The notes: generated from the sequence alone by a model not told the origin. DNA of 64,000 bases from Ectopseudomonas mendocina (GCF_016008875.1 NZ_JADTQG010000002.1:186001-250000); one strand, 5' to 3'; counted from the stretch's first letter, positions 1-9,333 are shown. Numbers and translations: made by a program.

Positions 1-484
1 CGCCATAGTGAGCCTGCAAGCGCTTGCGCCACTGCGCCAGCTCGGCCTCCATGGCCTGCAGGCGCTGTTCGGCCAATGCCTCGCGCCCGAGCGCACGCGC
101 CAGGTCGAGAAAGGCTTCGCGCTGCGCCTGCAGGTTGTCGTGCTGCTGGCTGAAGCCCTGATACACCTGGACCGGCGCGATGCGTTCGAGCAGTGGCCGG
201 ATGTCTTCGAGCAAGGGCGGAATGACGATCAGCTGCGGCTGCAGTTCGGCCAGCAACTCGAGGTTGGGCTCCAGGCGCGAGCCGACCGACGGCACCTGGT
301 CAGGCAGCGTCGGCCGCACCACCCAGGCGCGATAGTCACCGGCGTCGGCCACGGCCAGCGGCGTCACGTCGAGCATCAGCAGGTGCTCGGTGGCCTCCCA
401 GCTCAGTGCAGCCACACGTGGCGCGTCGCCGGCCCAGGCCGGTGCCAGCCAGAGCAACAACGCGCCCAGCAGCCACTGCCTCAT
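1..484 (-). CDS. fhuD: Siderophore ABC transporter substrate-binding protein, FhuD-like (3' end outside window)
   Basis: This is the first 161 codons of a periplasmic iron-siderophore binding protein; the gene runs off the left edge. The start overlaps the stop of the upstream permease gene in an ATGA arrangement. Residues 1-18 form a signal peptide (MRQWLLGALLLWLAPAWA, probable cleavage after AWA). The mature part begins like class III helical-backbone binding proteins: PRVAALSWEATEHLLMLDVTPLAVAD is followed by VPSVGSRLEPNLELLAELQPQLIVI, where these proteins compare a site with a known ligand lobe. It would hand an Fe(III)-hydroxamate or similar complex to the adjacent permease. The ligand cannot be told from this fragment. 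Confidence 0.85.
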   Translation of the reverse strand, partial: MRQWLLGALLLWLAPAWAGDAPRVAALSWEATEHLLMLDVTPLAVADAGDYRAWVVRPTLPDQVPSVGSRLEPNLELLAELQPQLIVIPPLLEDIRPLLERIAPVQVYQGFSQQHDNLQAQREAFLDLARALGREALAEQRLQAMEAELAQWRKRLQAHYG

Positions 485-2457
485 GCCAGCCTCCCGCGTA
501 TCAGGAGAAAAACGAAATACCCGCCGCACAGCACCGAGGCGACGATGCCCACCGGAATCTGTAGGGGGAAGATCAGAGTGCGCCCGACCCAGTCGGCCAG
601 CAGCATCAGCACAGCGCCCAGCGCAGCGGCGAGCAACAACTGCGGCGCCACGCGGCGCGTCCCGAGCATCACCGCGATATGCGGCGCCAGCAAACCGAGG
701 AATGCCACCGGCCCGAGCAGGCTGGTGACCAGCGCGCAGAGCAGCGCCACCAGCACCAGCAGCGCCAGGCGCAGCCGCGGCACGTTGAGGCCGCGGCTGG
801 CGGCAACCCCATCGCCGATGCCGATCAGCGTCAGCGCGCGGTGGAACACCAATGCCGACGCGCCGAACAGCAGCACGCCGAGGGTCAGCCACAGCGCCTG
901 CGCCGGCGTGGCACGGTAAGTGGAGCCGGCCAGCCAGCCGAGCAGCGCGAAGGAATCTCCAGTGCCCTTGGCCAGCACGAACTGCAGCGCGGCGTTGAAC
1001 AGCGCCCCCAGGGAAATACCCAGCAGCGCCATCAATGCCGGCGAATAATGGTGACGTCGGCCCAGCAGCATCAACACCGCCAGCACCACCAGGCTGCCGA
1101 TGAACGCCGCCAGCGGTGCGACCGCGCCGAACACCGCACCACCGAACAGAATCAGCGCCAGCATCACGGCCAGCGTGGCACCGGCCGACAGGCCGAGGAT
1201 ATCCGGGCTGGCCAGCGGGTTACGCAGCAGGCGTTGCAACAGCAGGCCGGAAATCGCCAACCCGGCACCGGCCGAAGCGGCGGTGAGCACGCGCGGCCAG
1301 CGCAGCGACCAGACCAGTGCCGACGGCCATTCCAGGCGCCAGCCATCGAGGCCGCGTGCAAGCCCCAGAGCCAGTGTCAGCGCCACTGCAGCCAGCAGCC
1401 CGACCCACAGTGCACCGCGCCAGCCAAAGCGCTCGGCGCCGACGGGCAGCTGTAAGCCATGCGGGTCCTCGGCCGCCAGATGCCGACGCGCCAGCCACAA
1501 CAGCACCGGGGCGCCGATCAGCGCTGCCGCCGCGCCGCTGGGCACCAACTGGCCGCTGAGCTGGTTGGCCAGCAGCGCCAGGGCGTCTGTGGTCAGCAGC
1601 AAAACGGCACCGAGCAGCGCGCTGTAGACCAGCTCGTCGCGCGCCGTGCGGGCACCCAGCATCTTCGCCAGATTGGGCGTGAGCAGGCCGATGAAGCCGA
1701 TCAGGCCGACCGCGGTGATCGACACCGCGCACAGCCACAGCGCAGCCAGAAACAGCATCAGCATCACCGGCCACAGGGCCAGGCCGCGCCCTTGAGCGGC
1801 TTCACCGCCCAATTGCAGGAGACTGAGCGGCCGCGGCGCGAGGATCAGCAGCGGTACGGCCAGCAGCAACTTGGGCCACAGCCACTGCACCCAGTGCCAG
1901 TCGATCTGCGCCAGGTCTCCCGCGCCCCAGACGAACAGGCCCTGGGTGTACTGGTTGTTGATCAGCACCAGCCCGGCGGCCAGTGCGCCGAGCAGCAGGT
2001 TCATCGCCATGCCGCCGAGCACCAACGGCAGGCCGCCGATGCCGCTGCGCCCGGCGATCAGCAGCACCAGGCCGACCGCCAGTAGCGCCCCGCCGAGTGC
2101 CGCCCACTGGCCGTGGCTGGCAGCGAAGGCCGGCACCAGCAGGGTCGCCAGGACCAGGCCGAGCCAGGCACCGGACGAGGCGCCGATGGTCATCGGCGAA
2201 ACCAGGCGATTCTGTGTGATCTGCTGCAACAGGCTGCCGGACAGCCCCAACGCGGCGCCCACCAGCACGGCCATACTCAGCCTTGGTAACGCTGACAACT
2301 GCAATTGCAGGCTCTCGAAGCTCTGCCCCGCAGCGCCGAGCATGGCCCAGAGTTCGAGCGGGTCGAGGTCCGCTGCCAGCCACAGATGCAGCAGCGCCAG
2401 AGGCAATAACAGGAAAAGTGTCAGGAGATGGCGTGACGGCGCCGAAACGGCCGACAT
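481..2457 (-). CDS. fhuB: Fe(III)-siderophore ABC transporter permease, fused two-half FhuB type
   Basis: At 658 residues this is twice the length of a normal FecCD-family permease. It carries two homologous halves in one chain, as in E. coli FhuB, so one polypeptide forms the whole inner-membrane channel. Family signatures appear in both halves: RLSMAVLVGAALGLSGSLLQQ in the first is echoed by RVLTAASAGAGLAISGLLLQR in the second, and each has a Gly-rich ATPase-contact loop (GLIGFIGLLTPNLAK and GPVAFLGLLAPHIAV). About 18-20 membrane segments are expected. It lies 2 bp after fhuC and overlaps fhuD, so the three are one leftward operon. The fused form suggests a hydroxamate-type or related siderophore, which is inference. 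Confidence 0.92.
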   Translation of the reverse strand: MSAVSAPSRHLLTLFLLLPLALLHLWLAADLDPLELWAMLGAAGQSFESLQLQLSALPRLSMAVLVGAALGLSGSLLQQITQNRLVSPMTIGASSGAWLGLVLATLLVPAFAASHGQWAALGGALLAVGLVLLIAGRSGIGGLPLVLGGMAMNLLLGALAAGLVLINNQYTQGLFVWGAGDLAQIDWHWVQWLWPKLLLAVPLLILAPRPLSLLQLGGEAAQGRGLALWPVMLMLFLAALWLCAVSITAVGLIGFIGLLTPNLAKMLGARTARDELVYSALLGAVLLLTTDALALLANQLSGQLVPSGAAAALIGAPVLLWLARRHLAAEDPHGLQLPVGAERFGWRGALWVGLLAAVALTLALGLARGLDGWRLEWPSALVWSLRWPRVLTAASAGAGLAISGLLLQRLLRNPLASPDILGLSAGATLAVMLALILFGGAVFGAVAPLAAFIGSLVVLAVLMLLGRRHHYSPALMALLGISLGALFNAALQFVLAKGTGDSFALLGWLAGSTYRATPAQALWLTLGVLLFGASALVFHRALTLIGIGDGVAASRGLNVPRLRLALLVLVALLCALVTSLLGPVAFLGLLAPHIAVMLGTRRVAPQLLLAAALGAVLMLLADWVGRTLIFPLQIPVGIVASVLCGGYFVFLLIRGRLA

Positions 2458-2459
2458 GC

Positions 2460-3227
2460 TCAGGCCACCACGGCGATCTTGCGTGCGCTGCCGGGCTGCT
2501 CGATCAGTTGGATGTCGATCTCGTAAAGCTGGCTGAGCAGCGGCCCACTGAGCAATTCGTCCGGGCTGCCGTCGAAGAAGATGCGCCCCTGCTTGAGGGC
2601 GATCACCCGGTCGGCATGCCGCGCGGTCAGGTTGATGTCATGGAGGATGGCTACCACGCCGCGCCCGCTGTCACGGTTGAGTTGACGCAGCAGGCCCATC
2701 AGTTCGTACTGGTGGGCCAGATCCAGCGCCGAGGTCGGCTCGTCGAGCAACAGCAGCGGCGATTGCTGGGCCAGCAGCATGGCGATCCAGGCCCGCTGGC
2801 GCTCGCCGCCGGACAAGCTGTCGGCCAGGTGGTCGGCGTAATGGGCGACATCGGTCTGCGCCAGCGCCTGGTCGATGGCGGCATGATCCTCGGCGCGCCA
2901 GCGACCGAGCAGCCCGCGCCAGGGAAAGCGCCCCAGGCGCACCAGTTCACGCACGGTCAGGCCGGCGACATCGGGCAGATGCTGCGGCAGGAAGGCCACG
3001 CGCCGGGCGAAATCGCGATCGGAGAAGCGCTGCAAGGGCTTGTCTTCGAGCTGCAGCGAACCCTGGGTCGGCTGCAACTGCCGCGCCAGCAGGTTCATCA
3101 GGGTCGACTTACCCGAACCGTTGTGGCCGAGGATCACGGTGAAGCGATCACCCTCCAGGTGCAGCTCGTCCAGCGCCAGCGTCACCCGCTCGCCACGGCG
3201 CACCACGATATCGCGCAACGTCAGCAT
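2460..3227 (-). CDS. fhuC: Fe(III)-siderophore ABC transporter ATP-binding protein
   Basis: This 255-residue cytoplasmic ATPase powers the adjacent FhuB-type permease. It has Walker A (GHNGSGKST), the Q-loop (FLPQHLPD), the ABC signature (LSGGERQRAWIAMLLAQ), Walker B (LLLLDEPTSALD) and the switch histidine (AILHDINLT). I chose the ATG at 3227 because MLTLRDIVVRRGERVTLALD begins the conserved N-terminal strand and GGGAG lies 11 bp upstream. A longer frame reaches 3284, but its first 19 residues look non-homologous. It is the first gene of fhuCBD and is preceded by a Fur-box-like sequence at 3385-3403. No TonB-dependent receptor gene is visible next to it in this window. Confidence 0.93.
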   Translation of the reverse strand: MLTLRDIVVRRGERVTLALDELHLEGDRFTVILGHNGSGKSTLMNLLARQLQPTQGSLQLEDKPLQRFSDRDFARRVAFLPQHLPDVAGLTVRELVRLGRFPWRGLLGRWRAEDHAAIDQALAQTDVAHYADHLADSLSGGERQRAWIAMLLAQQSPLLLLDEPTSALDLAHQYELMGLLRQLNRDSGRGVVAILHDINLTARHADRVIALKQGRIFFDGSPDELLSGPLLSQLYEIDIQLIEQPGSARKIAVVA

Positions 3228-3384
3228 GCTCGCACCAGCTCCCTGGACAGACCAATCCGCGCCCGGCCGAAAGCGGCAGGCCACGACAGGCGACGGCGAA
3301 TCAATGGACGTGGGGGATATTGCATCGCGGTGAACCCGGACGACGGCAGCGGCGAAGGGCGAATTTAATCATCGATACACACCT

Positions 3385-3403
3385 GCATCAAATTATCATT
3401 CGC
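3385..3403 (-). promoter_or_regulatory. Candidate Fur box upstream of fhuCBD
   Basis: Read on the minus strand the site is GCGAATGATAATTTGATGC. It matches the classical 19-bp Fur consensus at 11 positions, including an unbroken AATGATAAT block in the left half; the right half is poor. It lies about 160 bp upstream of the fhuC start and beyond the stop of the leftward MFS gene, so fhuCBD is its natural target. Iron repression is the expected role for this operon. Confidence 0.5.
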
Positions 3404-3414
3404 CACTAAAAGTC

Positions 3415-4575
3415 TTACGCCGCACTGGGTTTGCGCACCAGCAACGGGAACAGCGCCGCAGTCAGCAGCAGGCCGGCAGCGCCGACCCAGAACGGCATGG
3501 CCTGGCCGTAATGGCTGACCAGCAGCCCCGCGCCATAGGCCGAGCCCATGTTACCCAGGCACTGGAAGATGTTGATCTTGCTGAAGTCCACGGCGTAGTG
3601 CTCAGGCGAGCTGAGCTCGAACAGCAACGCATCGAGGCGCACGGTGACCTGATACAGCGCCCAGCCGAACAGCACACGACCGAGCAGGATCAGCCACTGG
3701 TCGCCGAAACCCTGAATGAAGGTCGCCGCCGCGCCCAGCAGCAAACCGGCAAGAATGCCGTCACGGGTATTGCCCTGCTTGGTCGCACGACGCCCCCACC
3801 ACAGCGCCGCCACGGCGACCGCGCCAGGCAGCGCATAGACGAAGCCGGCCGCCATCTCGCTGTTCCACTGCGCCACCTGTTGCCAGTAGACGGCGAAGAA
3901 AGGCCGCGTGACGTAGCCGACGAAGTAGAACAGCAACATAACCAGGCACAAGCGATAGATGGCCGGCAGGCTGCGCGCCTCGTTCTTTACCGGCGCGTCT
4001 TCGCTCGCCGGCTGCTCACCCGGCGCCGGCAGATAGCCGCGCACCAGATGCATGCAGATGGCCATCTGGATGAAATCGCCGGCCGCCATTACCAGAAACA
4101 CGTCGCCGATGTTCATGACCTGCAGGATCAGCCCGCCCAGCGCGGCGCCGAGGATGGCGCCGAAGTGCACCACCACCGACAGCGTGCCGATGGTCTGGGT
4201 GTGGTTGTCCTGCTGCTGCAGGCTCATCACGTAGGGGTACATCAGCAAGTAGCTGCCCTTGAACACCACCATCAGCAGCGACACCACCCAGAACAGCGGA
4301 AGCGAGTCGATGAAATAGCAGGCAGCGGTCAGGCTGCCGGCCATCAGCTGCGCGCTGATCAGGATGCGCACCGGATGCACGCGCTTGGCCAGACGCGCCC
4401 AAAGCGGGAACACCGACATCACCACCAGGCTGACGACCGCCAGGTAAAGGCCGACATGCTGCTCAGGCGGGTTGCCGAAGCGCTCGGCGAAGTACTGAGG
4501 ATAGAAAGGAATGATCAGGTTGTCGGTGATCACCGCCAGGGCGGTCATCATGATCAGGCAGGTACGCAACGTCAT
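3415..4575 (-). CDS. MFS transporter, possibly siderophore-related
   Basis: This is a 386-residue major facilitator superfamily permease with about 12 hydrophobic segments and a hydrophilic central loop (about residues 195-220, rich in Glu and Pro). The conserved loop-2/3 region reads FPLWARLAKRVHPVRILI. I favour the ATG at 4575 (MTLRTCLIMMTALAVITDNL) because the first membrane segment starts there; an upstream ATG at 4617 would add 14 residues without hydrophobic character. It lies just upstream of fhuCBD in the same direction, with a Fur-box-like site between. A role in siderophore export or uptake is therefore plausible, as with MFS exporters of carboxylate siderophores such as vibrioferrin. 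The sequence alone does not prove the substrate. Confidence 0.8.
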   Translation of the reverse strand: MTLRTCLIMMTALAVITDNLIIPFYPQYFAERFGNPPEQHVGLYLAVVSLVVMSVFPLWARLAKRVHPVRILISAQLMAGSLTAACYFIDSLPLFWVVSLLMVVFKGSYLLMYPYVMSLQQQDNHTQTIGTLSVVVHFGAILGAALGGLILQVMNIGDVFLVMAAGDFIQMAICMHLVRGYLPAPGEQPASEDAPVKNEARSLPAIYRLCLVMLLFYFVGYVTRPFFAVYWQQVAQWNSEMAAGFVYALPGAVAVAALWWGRRATKQGNTRDGILAGLLLGAAATFIQGFGDQWLILLGRVLFGWALYQVTVRLDALLFELSSPEHYAVDFSKINIFQCLGNMGSAYGAGLLVSHYGQAMPFWVGAAGLLLTAALFPLLVRKPSAA

Positions 4576-4706
4576 CGGAGGCAGTCGGGCAAGGCGGCAG
4601 GGCGCGCATGATGCCATTTACCGGCTGGCCAAGGCCAATCCGGACCACAAACCCAGCGCCATGCCATGCAGCGTCTGACGGGTGGTTAGTGATAAGCTCG
4701 CGCACC

Positions 4707-5504
4707 ATGAAAACGCCAAACTCCCGCCCCGTAGTGCTGTGCATGTCCGGTCACGACCCCAGCGGTGGTGCCGGCCTGCAGGCCGATATCGAAGCCCTGC
4801 TGGCTCAAGGCTGCCACGCCGCCCCGACGGTGACCGCCCTGACCGTGCAGGATACCGTCAACGTCACCGACTTCCGTGTGCTCGACCGTGACTGGGTGCT
4901 GGCCCAGGCCCGCGCCGTGATCGCCGACATGCCCGTGGCCGCCGTCAAGCTGGGCATGCTCGGCTCGGTGGAAATGGTCGAGAACGTGCTCGAAGTGATG
5001 AGCCAGCTGCCGGGCGTACCGCTGGTCTGCGATCCGGTGCTGCGTGCCGGCGGCGGCGGTTCGCTGGGCAAGAACGACGTTGGCTACGCCATGCGTGAAC
5101 GGCTGTTCGCCGTTTCTACCATCGCCACGCCGAACCTGCCGGAGGCGCGCATCCTCGCCGATCTGCCGGAGGGCAGTGCCGACGAATGCGCCGAGAAGCT
5201 GCTGCCCTTCATCGAGCACCTGCTGATCACCGGCGGTCATGGCGATGAGGTCGAGGTGCACAACCGCCTTTATAGCCGCGATGGCAGCCGCCACACCTTT
5301 ACCTGCGCACGCCTGCCGGGCAGCTACCATGGCTCCGGCTGCACCCTGGCCAGCACCCTGGCCGGCCGCCTGGCGCTGGGTGAAGAGCTGGTCAGCGCTG
5401 TAAAGAGTGCCCTGGATTACACCTGGCGCACCCTGCGCGACGCCGAAGAACCCGGCCACGGCCAGTACGTGCCGCGCCGTCTGCCTCTGGATTTCTGCTC
5501 GTGA
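4707..5504 (+). CDS. thiD: Hydroxymethylpyrimidine/phosphomethylpyrimidine kinase
   Basis: ThiD phosphorylates HMP and then HMP-P to give HMP-PP, the pyrimidine half of thiamine. At 265 residues it has normal length. The ribokinase-fold substrate loop [17 protein letters not shown] is near the N-terminus, and the anion-hole signature [16 protein letters not shown], carrying the catalytic Asp/Cys region, is near residue 210. The start at 4707 ([15 protein letters not shown]) is preferred to an in-frame ATG at 4608, which adds a non-homologous leader and would overlap the divergent MFS gene. Its stop overlaps the thiE start, so the two are co-translated. I see no TPP riboswitch upstream. Confidence 0.95.
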   Translation: MKTPNSRPVVLCMSGHDPSGGAGLQADIEALLAQGCHAAPTVTALTVQDTVNVTDFRVLDRDWVLAQARAVIADMPVAAVKLGMLGSVEMVENVLEVMSQLPGVPLVCDPVLRAGGGGSLGKNDVGYAMRERLFAVSTIATPNLPEARILADLPEGSADECAEKLLPFIEHLLITGGHGDEVEVHNRLYSRDGSRHTFTCARLPGSYHGSGCTLASTLAGRLALGEELVSAVKSALDYTWRTLRDAEEPGHGQYVPRRLPLDFCS

Positions 5505-6124
5505 ATCTTCGCGGCCTCTACGCCATCACCGACACACCGCTGCTGGCCGGTGGCAAGCTGCTGCCCTACGCCGAAGCGGCGCTGACAGGCGGCGCGCGCC
5601 TGCTGCAGTACCGCGACAAGTCGGGCGACGCCGCGCGTCGTCTCGATGAAGCGCAGGCCCTGGCCGAACTGTGCCGGCGCCATGGCGCCACGCTGATCAT
5701 CAACGACGACCTGGAACTGGCTGCACGCCTGGGTGTCGGCCTGCACCTGGGCCAGACCGACGGTTCGCTGGCCGCCGCCCGCGCCCGCCTCGGCGCAGAT
5801 GCCGTGATCGGCGGCACCTGCCATGCCCAGCTGGAACTGGCCGAGCGTGCCGTCGCCGAAGGCGCCAGCTATATCGCCTTTGGCCGTTTCTTCAATTCCA
5901 ACACCAAGCCCGGTGCTCCGGCGGCCACCGTGGAGTTGCTGGATCAGGCACGCACGCGCTTTGCCCAGCCCATCGTCGCCATCGGTGGCGTGACCCTGGA
6001 AACCGCACCCGGCCTGATCGCCCGTGGCGCCAGCATGATCGCCGTGATCCACGCCCTGTTCGCCGCGGACTCCGCCCTCGAGGTGCAAGACCGCGCCCGC
6101 GCCTTCGCCGCGCTGTTCGATTGA
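5501..6124 (+). CDS. thiE: Thiamine-phosphate synthase
   Basis: ThiE joins HMP-PP and the thiazole phosphate to form thiamine monophosphate. The 207-residue protein begins with GTG (GTGA overlap with the thiD stop). It shows the family pattern [13 protein letters not shown], the pyrophosphate/Mg-binding [37 protein letters not shown], and the phosphate-binding [15 protein letters not shown] and [10 protein letters not shown] segments of the TIM barrel. It is directly followed by hemL, 23 bp downstream, an arrangement also known from P. aeruginosa. Confidence 0.95.
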   Translation: MNLRGLYAITDTPLLAGGKLLPYAEAALTGGARLLQYRDKSGDAARRLDEAQALAELCRRHGATLIINDDLELAARLGVGLHLGQTDGSLAAARARLGADAVIGGTCHAQLELAERAVAEGASYIAFGRFFNSNTKPGAPAATVELLDQARTRFAQPIVAIGGVTLETAPGLIARGASMIAVIHALFAADSALEVQDRARAFAALFD

Positions 6125-6147
6125 TCCCCTTTCAGAGAGAACCTGCC

Positions 6148-7437
6148 ATGTCCCGCTCCGAAATCCTCTTCGCCAACGCCCAGAAGCACATCCCCGGCGG
6201 CGTCAACTCGCCGGTGCGCGCCTTCCGCAGCGTCGGCGGCACGCCGCTGTTCTTCAAGCACGCCGAAGGCGCCTATGTGACGGACGAGGATGACAAGCGC
6301 TATGTCGATTACGTCGGCTCCTGGGGCCCGATGATTCTCGGCCACAGCCACCCGGACGTGCTCGATTCCGTGCGTCGTCAGCTGGAACACGGCCTGTCCT
6401 ATGGCGCGCCGACCGCGCTGGAAACCGAAATGGCCGAGCTGGTCTGCTCGCTGGTGCCGTCGATGGAGATGGTGCGCATGGTCAGTTCCGGCACCGAGGC
6501 GACCATGAGCGCCATCCGCCTGGCCCGCGGCTACACCGGCCGCGACAGCATCATCAAGTTCGAAGGCTGCTACCACGGTCACTCCGACAGCCTGCTGGTC
6601 AAGGCCGGCTCCGGCGCCCTGACCCAGGGCGTGCCGAACTCCGCAGGCGTACCGGCAGCCTTCGCCAAGCACACCCTGACCCTGCCGTTCAACGACATCG
6701 ACGCCGTGGCCGAATGCCTGGCGCAGGTGGGTAAGGAAGTCGCCTGCATCATCGTCGAGCCGGTGGCCGGCAACATGAACTGCGTACCGCCCGCGCCGGG
6801 CTTTCTCGAAGGCCTGCGCGAGCAGTGCGACAAGCACGGCGTGGTGCTGATCTTCGACGAGGTGATGACCGGTTTCCGCGTCGCCCTCGGCGGCGCGCAG
6901 GCGCACTACGGCGTCACCCCGGACCTGACCACCTTCGGCAAGATCATCGGCGGCGGCATGCCGGTGGGCTGCTTCGGCGGCAAGCGCGCGATCATGGAAT
7001 GCATCGCCCCGCTCGGCCCGGTGTACCAGGCCGGCACCCTGTCGGGTAACCCGCTGGCCATGGCCGCCGGTCTGACCACGCTGAAGCTGATCAGCCGTCC
7101 TGGCTTCCACGCCGAGCTGACCGACTACACCACGCGCATGCTCGATGGCCTGCAACAGCGTGCCGATGCCGCCGGCATTCCCTTCGTCACCACTCAGGCG
7201 GGCGCCATGTTCGGTCTGTACTTCAGCGGCGCCGACGACATCGTCACCTTCGCCGACGTGATGGCCAGCGATAGCGCGCGCTTCAACCGCTTCTTCCACC
7301 TGATGCTGGAAGGTGGCGTGTACCTGGCGCCGAGCGCCTTCGAAGCGGGCTTCACCTCCATCGCCCATGGCGACAAGGAGCTGGAGATCACCTTCGCTGC
7401 CGCCGAACGCGCCTTCGCCGAGCTGAAAAAAGCCTGA
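6148..7437 (+). CDS. hemL: Glutamate-1-semialdehyde 2,1-aminomutase
   Basis: HemL is the PLP enzyme that turns glutamate-1-semialdehyde into 5-aminolevulinate in the C5 route to heme. At 429 residues it is full length. The N-terminus ([20 protein letters not shown]) and the gating-loop region ([18 protein letters not shown]) are canonical. The PLP lysine lies in [14 protein letters not shown], and the cofactor aspartate in [11 protein letters not shown]. The start at 6148 follows a purine-rich CAGAGAGAACC. Its stop shares one base with the ATG of the next gene. Confidence 0.96.
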   Translation: MSRSEILFANAQKHIPGGVNSPVRAFRSVGGTPLFFKHAEGAYVTDEDDKRYVDYVGSWGPMILGHSHPDVLDSVRRQLEHGLSYGAPTALETEMAELVCSLVPSMEMVRMVSSGTEATMSAIRLARGYTGRDSIIKFEGCYHGHSDSLLVKAGSGALTQGVPNSAGVPAAFAKHTLTLPFNDIDAVAECLAQVGKEVACIIVEPVAGNMNCVPPAPGFLEGLREQCDKHGVVLIFDEVMTGFRVALGGAQAHYGVTPDLTTFGKIIGGGMPVGCFGGKRAIMECIAPLGPVYQAGTLSGNPLAMAAGLTTLKLISRPGFHAELTDYTTRMLDGLQQRADAAGIPFVTTQAGAMFGLYFSGADDIVTFADVMASDSARFNRFFHLMLEGGVYLAPSAFEAGFTSIAHGDKELEITFAAAERAFAELKKA

Positions 7438-8069
7438 TGCAATACAGCACTGCCTTCAGCGATGCACTGCTGACCCTGGCCTGCGCCGTCTGCGTCGTGT
7501 GGATCGGCCGGGCGCGCGGGCGCTACGGCGAGGGCGATCAGCCGGCGCTGTTCTGCGCCCTGCTTGGCTTCCTGCTGCCGGCTGCGGCGGCCGGAGTCGG
7601 CGTGATTCGCTACGGCTTCGATCCGAGCTGGCAGGCCGCGCATTTGTGGCTCACCCAGGCCAGCAGCTTTCTCGGGCTGCCTTTGCTCGGCGCCGCGGCA
7701 TTGGCGCTGGGGCGCGGCTGGGCCTGGAGTCGGCCGAACTGGGGGCGCATCGTCCTCGGCCTGTGCGCGTTCTTCGAGCTGTTCCGCCAGATGGGCTACC
7801 TGGAGGATTACCGCCTGGCGCTGAACCTGGCCACGCTGGTGCTGATTCTCTATGCCGGCGCAGTCCAATGGCCGCGCCGGGCGCCAGCGATCAGCGCAGC
7901 TGTTGTGGTGGGCCTGTTTCTGCTGGCCGGCCTGGCGGTCGGCACCGAGGGCGTGATCGGACCGCTGCGCCGTATCGACCTTTTCCACGTGCTGCTGATA
8001 CCGGCCTATCTGTTGCTGGCATGGGTGCTGTTGAGCCTGCCAGGAAACGCGAACAAACAGCCTTTGTAA
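7437..8069 (+). CDS. Hypothetical integral membrane protein
   Basis: This 210-residue protein starts one base inside the hemL stop codon, so it is translationally coupled to hemL. About seven hydrophobic stretches alternate with short Arg-rich loops (WIGRARGRYGEGDQPAL, LGRGWAWSRPNW, QWPRRAPAI), giving a polytopic inner-membrane protein. I see no catalytic motif or family signature that I can name. A gene of this kind follows hemL in other Pseudomonas genomes as far as I recall, so it is probably conserved in the genus. Function unknown. Confidence 0.7.
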   Translation: MQYSTAFSDALLTLACAVCVVWIGRARGRYGEGDQPALFCALLGFLLPAAAAGVGVIRYGFDPSWQAAHLWLTQASSFLGLPLLGAAALALGRGWAWSRPNWGRIVLGLCAFFELFRQMGYLEDYRLALNLATLVLILYAGAVQWPRRAPAISAAVVVGLFLLAGLAVGTEGVIGPLRRIDLFHVLLIPAYLLLAWVLLSLPGNANKQPL

Positions 8070-8163
8070 CAAGCGCGCGGTTTATTCATAATGCGACGGT
8101 CGGCACGTTTTGCGCCGACCGGGCACGACACCCGCCCTGAACTGCCGAGGTCCCGTTATCCAG

Positions 8164-8712
8164 ATGAACCGCACCGGCCGCACCCTGTCCCTGGGCTGCC
8201 TGTTGCTTTTCCTCCCGCTGTTTGCGTTCGCAGGCGGCAACTCCCTGCTGATCCCCGCCAGCGGCAGCTGTGCGCTGAACGCCTCTCTCGAAGAAATGCC
8301 CGATGCCCTGGCCAGTTGCCAGGAAATGGCGCGCGCCGGCAACATGCAGGCCGCCTTCGAGCTGGGCGAGTATTACTACGACGGCAAGCGCACCCCGCGC
8401 GACCTCAAGCAGGCGCTGACCTGGTTCGAGCGCGCTTCGCTGCAAGGGCACGCCGAAGCACAGTTGCGCCTGGGCACCATGTTCTTCCGCGGCGAAGGCG
8501 TACCGGCCAACAACGTGCAGGCCTACATCGTATTGAAGATGGCATCGGTCAATGGCTCGGACGAAGCCATGGACAGCGCCGATGTGGTATCGGCACAGAT
8601 GCGTCGCGATGAACTGGAAATCGCCAGCCAGGTACTGGGGCAGATCTTCCGCAGCTACCTGCTCGAACTGCAGACCGCCGAAGGTCGCTCACCTTTCGCG
8701 CCGCTGCCTTAA
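8164..8712 (+). CDS. Sel1-repeat (TPR-like) secreted protein
   Basis: This is a 182-residue exported protein. Residues 1-20 form a signal peptide (MNRTGRTLSLGCLLLFLPLFAFA). The mature part holds Sel1-type helical repeats: GNMQAAFELGEYYYDGKRTPRDLKQALTWFERASLQGHAEAQLRLGTMFFRGEGV shows the Gly-Ala spacing of the family over about two repeats. Such proteins act as periplasmic adaptors in protein-protein contacts. The start at 8164 is preferred because the signal peptide begins there; a GAGG lies about 13 bp upstream. The partner is unknown. Confidence 0.8.
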   Translation: MNRTGRTLSLGCLLLFLPLFAFAGGNSLLIPASGSCALNASLEEMPDALASCQEMARAGNMQAAFELGEYYYDGKRTPRDLKQALTWFERASLQGHAEAQLRLGTMFFRGEGVPANNVQAYIVLKMASVNGSDEAMDSADVVSAQMRRDELEIASQVLGQIFRSYLLELQTAEGRSPFAPLP

Positions 8713-8715
8713 AAC

Positions 8716-8815
8716 GGGCGGCGATCCGCTTCATCTGCAGGGTGGGCTTCAGCCCACTAAGTAGACTCTCGTTACCGCTGGTGGGCTGAAGCGGAACGCC
8801 GCCCGGCCCACCCTA
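8716..8815. repeat. Palindromic intergenic repeat, GGTGGGC...GCCCACC family
   Basis: The region between the Sel1 gene and the DUF1820 gene is almost entirely one imperfect long hairpin. GGGCGGCGATCCGCTTCA at the left pairs with TGAAGCGGAACGCCGCCC at the right, and inside it GTGGGCTTCAGCCCAC forms a smaller hairpin. The same family recurs at 20897-20967. It behaves like the REP-type elements common between Pseudomonas genes. Confidence 0.75.
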
Positions 8816-8834
8816 CCCGACTACAACTTGTCGC

Positions 8835-9158
8835 TTATTTGTCCGGCATCGGCATGGGGAATGGCATCACGTTGCCGCCGCCCTTGGCCTCGCTGATCTT
8901 CGCTGTGCCCAGGCGCTCCACCTCGTCGATGCGGATGATCGCGTGCATCGGCACGAAGCTGCGTACAACGCCTTCGAACTGCGCCTTGAGCTTCTCCTCG
9001 CTGGGGTCGACCACCAATTGGCTGCGCTCGCCGAAGACGAACTCCTCCACCTCCAGAAAGCCCCACAGATCGCTTTGAAAGATCTGCTTGGCATACATCT
9101 CGTACACCTGGCCTTGGTTCTGGAAAATCACCTTGTAGATGGGGTCGCGCTTGCTCAT
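8835..9158 (-). CDS. DUF1820 family protein
   Basis: This 107-residue protein matches the small gammaproteobacterial DUF1820 family (MSKRDPIYKVIFQNQGQVYEMYAKQIFQSDLWGFLEVEEFVFG). It has no signal peptide or membrane segment and ends in a Gly/Met/Pro-rich tail (GGGNVMPFPMPMPDK). The start at 9158 gives the family N-terminus; an upstream in-frame ATG at 9227 adds non-homologous residues. It is encoded opposite to its neighbours, next to miaB, as in other Pseudomonas. No function is established. Confidence 0.85.
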   Translation of the reverse strand: MSKRDPIYKVIFQNQGQVYEMYAKQIFQSDLWGFLEVEEFVFGERSQLVVDPSEEKLKAQFEGVVRSFVPMHAIIRIDEVERLGTAKISEAKGGGNVMPFPMPMPDK

Positions 9159-9211
9159 GGAGACTCGAAGGCAGGAAAAACGGGGCGCGCAGGATAGCAC
9201 AGCGCCGCACG

Positions 9212-9231
9212 CGTAGCCCGGACGCAATCCG
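9212..9231. repeat. Short REP-like element, GTAGCCCGGAYGCAATCCGG family
   Basis: GTAGCCCGGACGCAATCCGG lies between the DUF1820 gene and miaB. The core CCGGA-CGCAA-TCCGG is a short palindrome. Related copies are at 13334-13356, 14959-15017 and 45313-45334. Confidence 0.65.
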
Positions 9232-9293
9232 GCGATGGACGACGACGCGCTTGCCGTGGCCGCAAGCTTGTAGCCTGTCGCGCACCTCTCCCC

Positions 9294-9299
9294 TATAAT
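9294..9299 (+). promoter_or_regulatory. Probable -10 element of the miaB promoter
   Basis: A perfect TATAAT stands 35 bp before the miaB start in the context CCCCTATAATGCGCGG. No good -35 hexamer is present at 16-18 bp spacing; the nearest TTG-containing hexamer (TTGTAG, 9268-9273) is 20 bp away. This is therefore a suggestion from the -10 alone. The very similar context CGCCTATAATGCGCC precedes ppa. Confidence 0.5.
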
Positions 9300-9333
9300 G
9301 CGCGGTCATTTTTTAACCACCTCAGACAGTGCC

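Noticed and set aside
4576..4706. TPP riboswitch before thiD
   Set aside because: The space between the divergent MFS and thiD genes has none of the conserved THI-box sequence I would expect.
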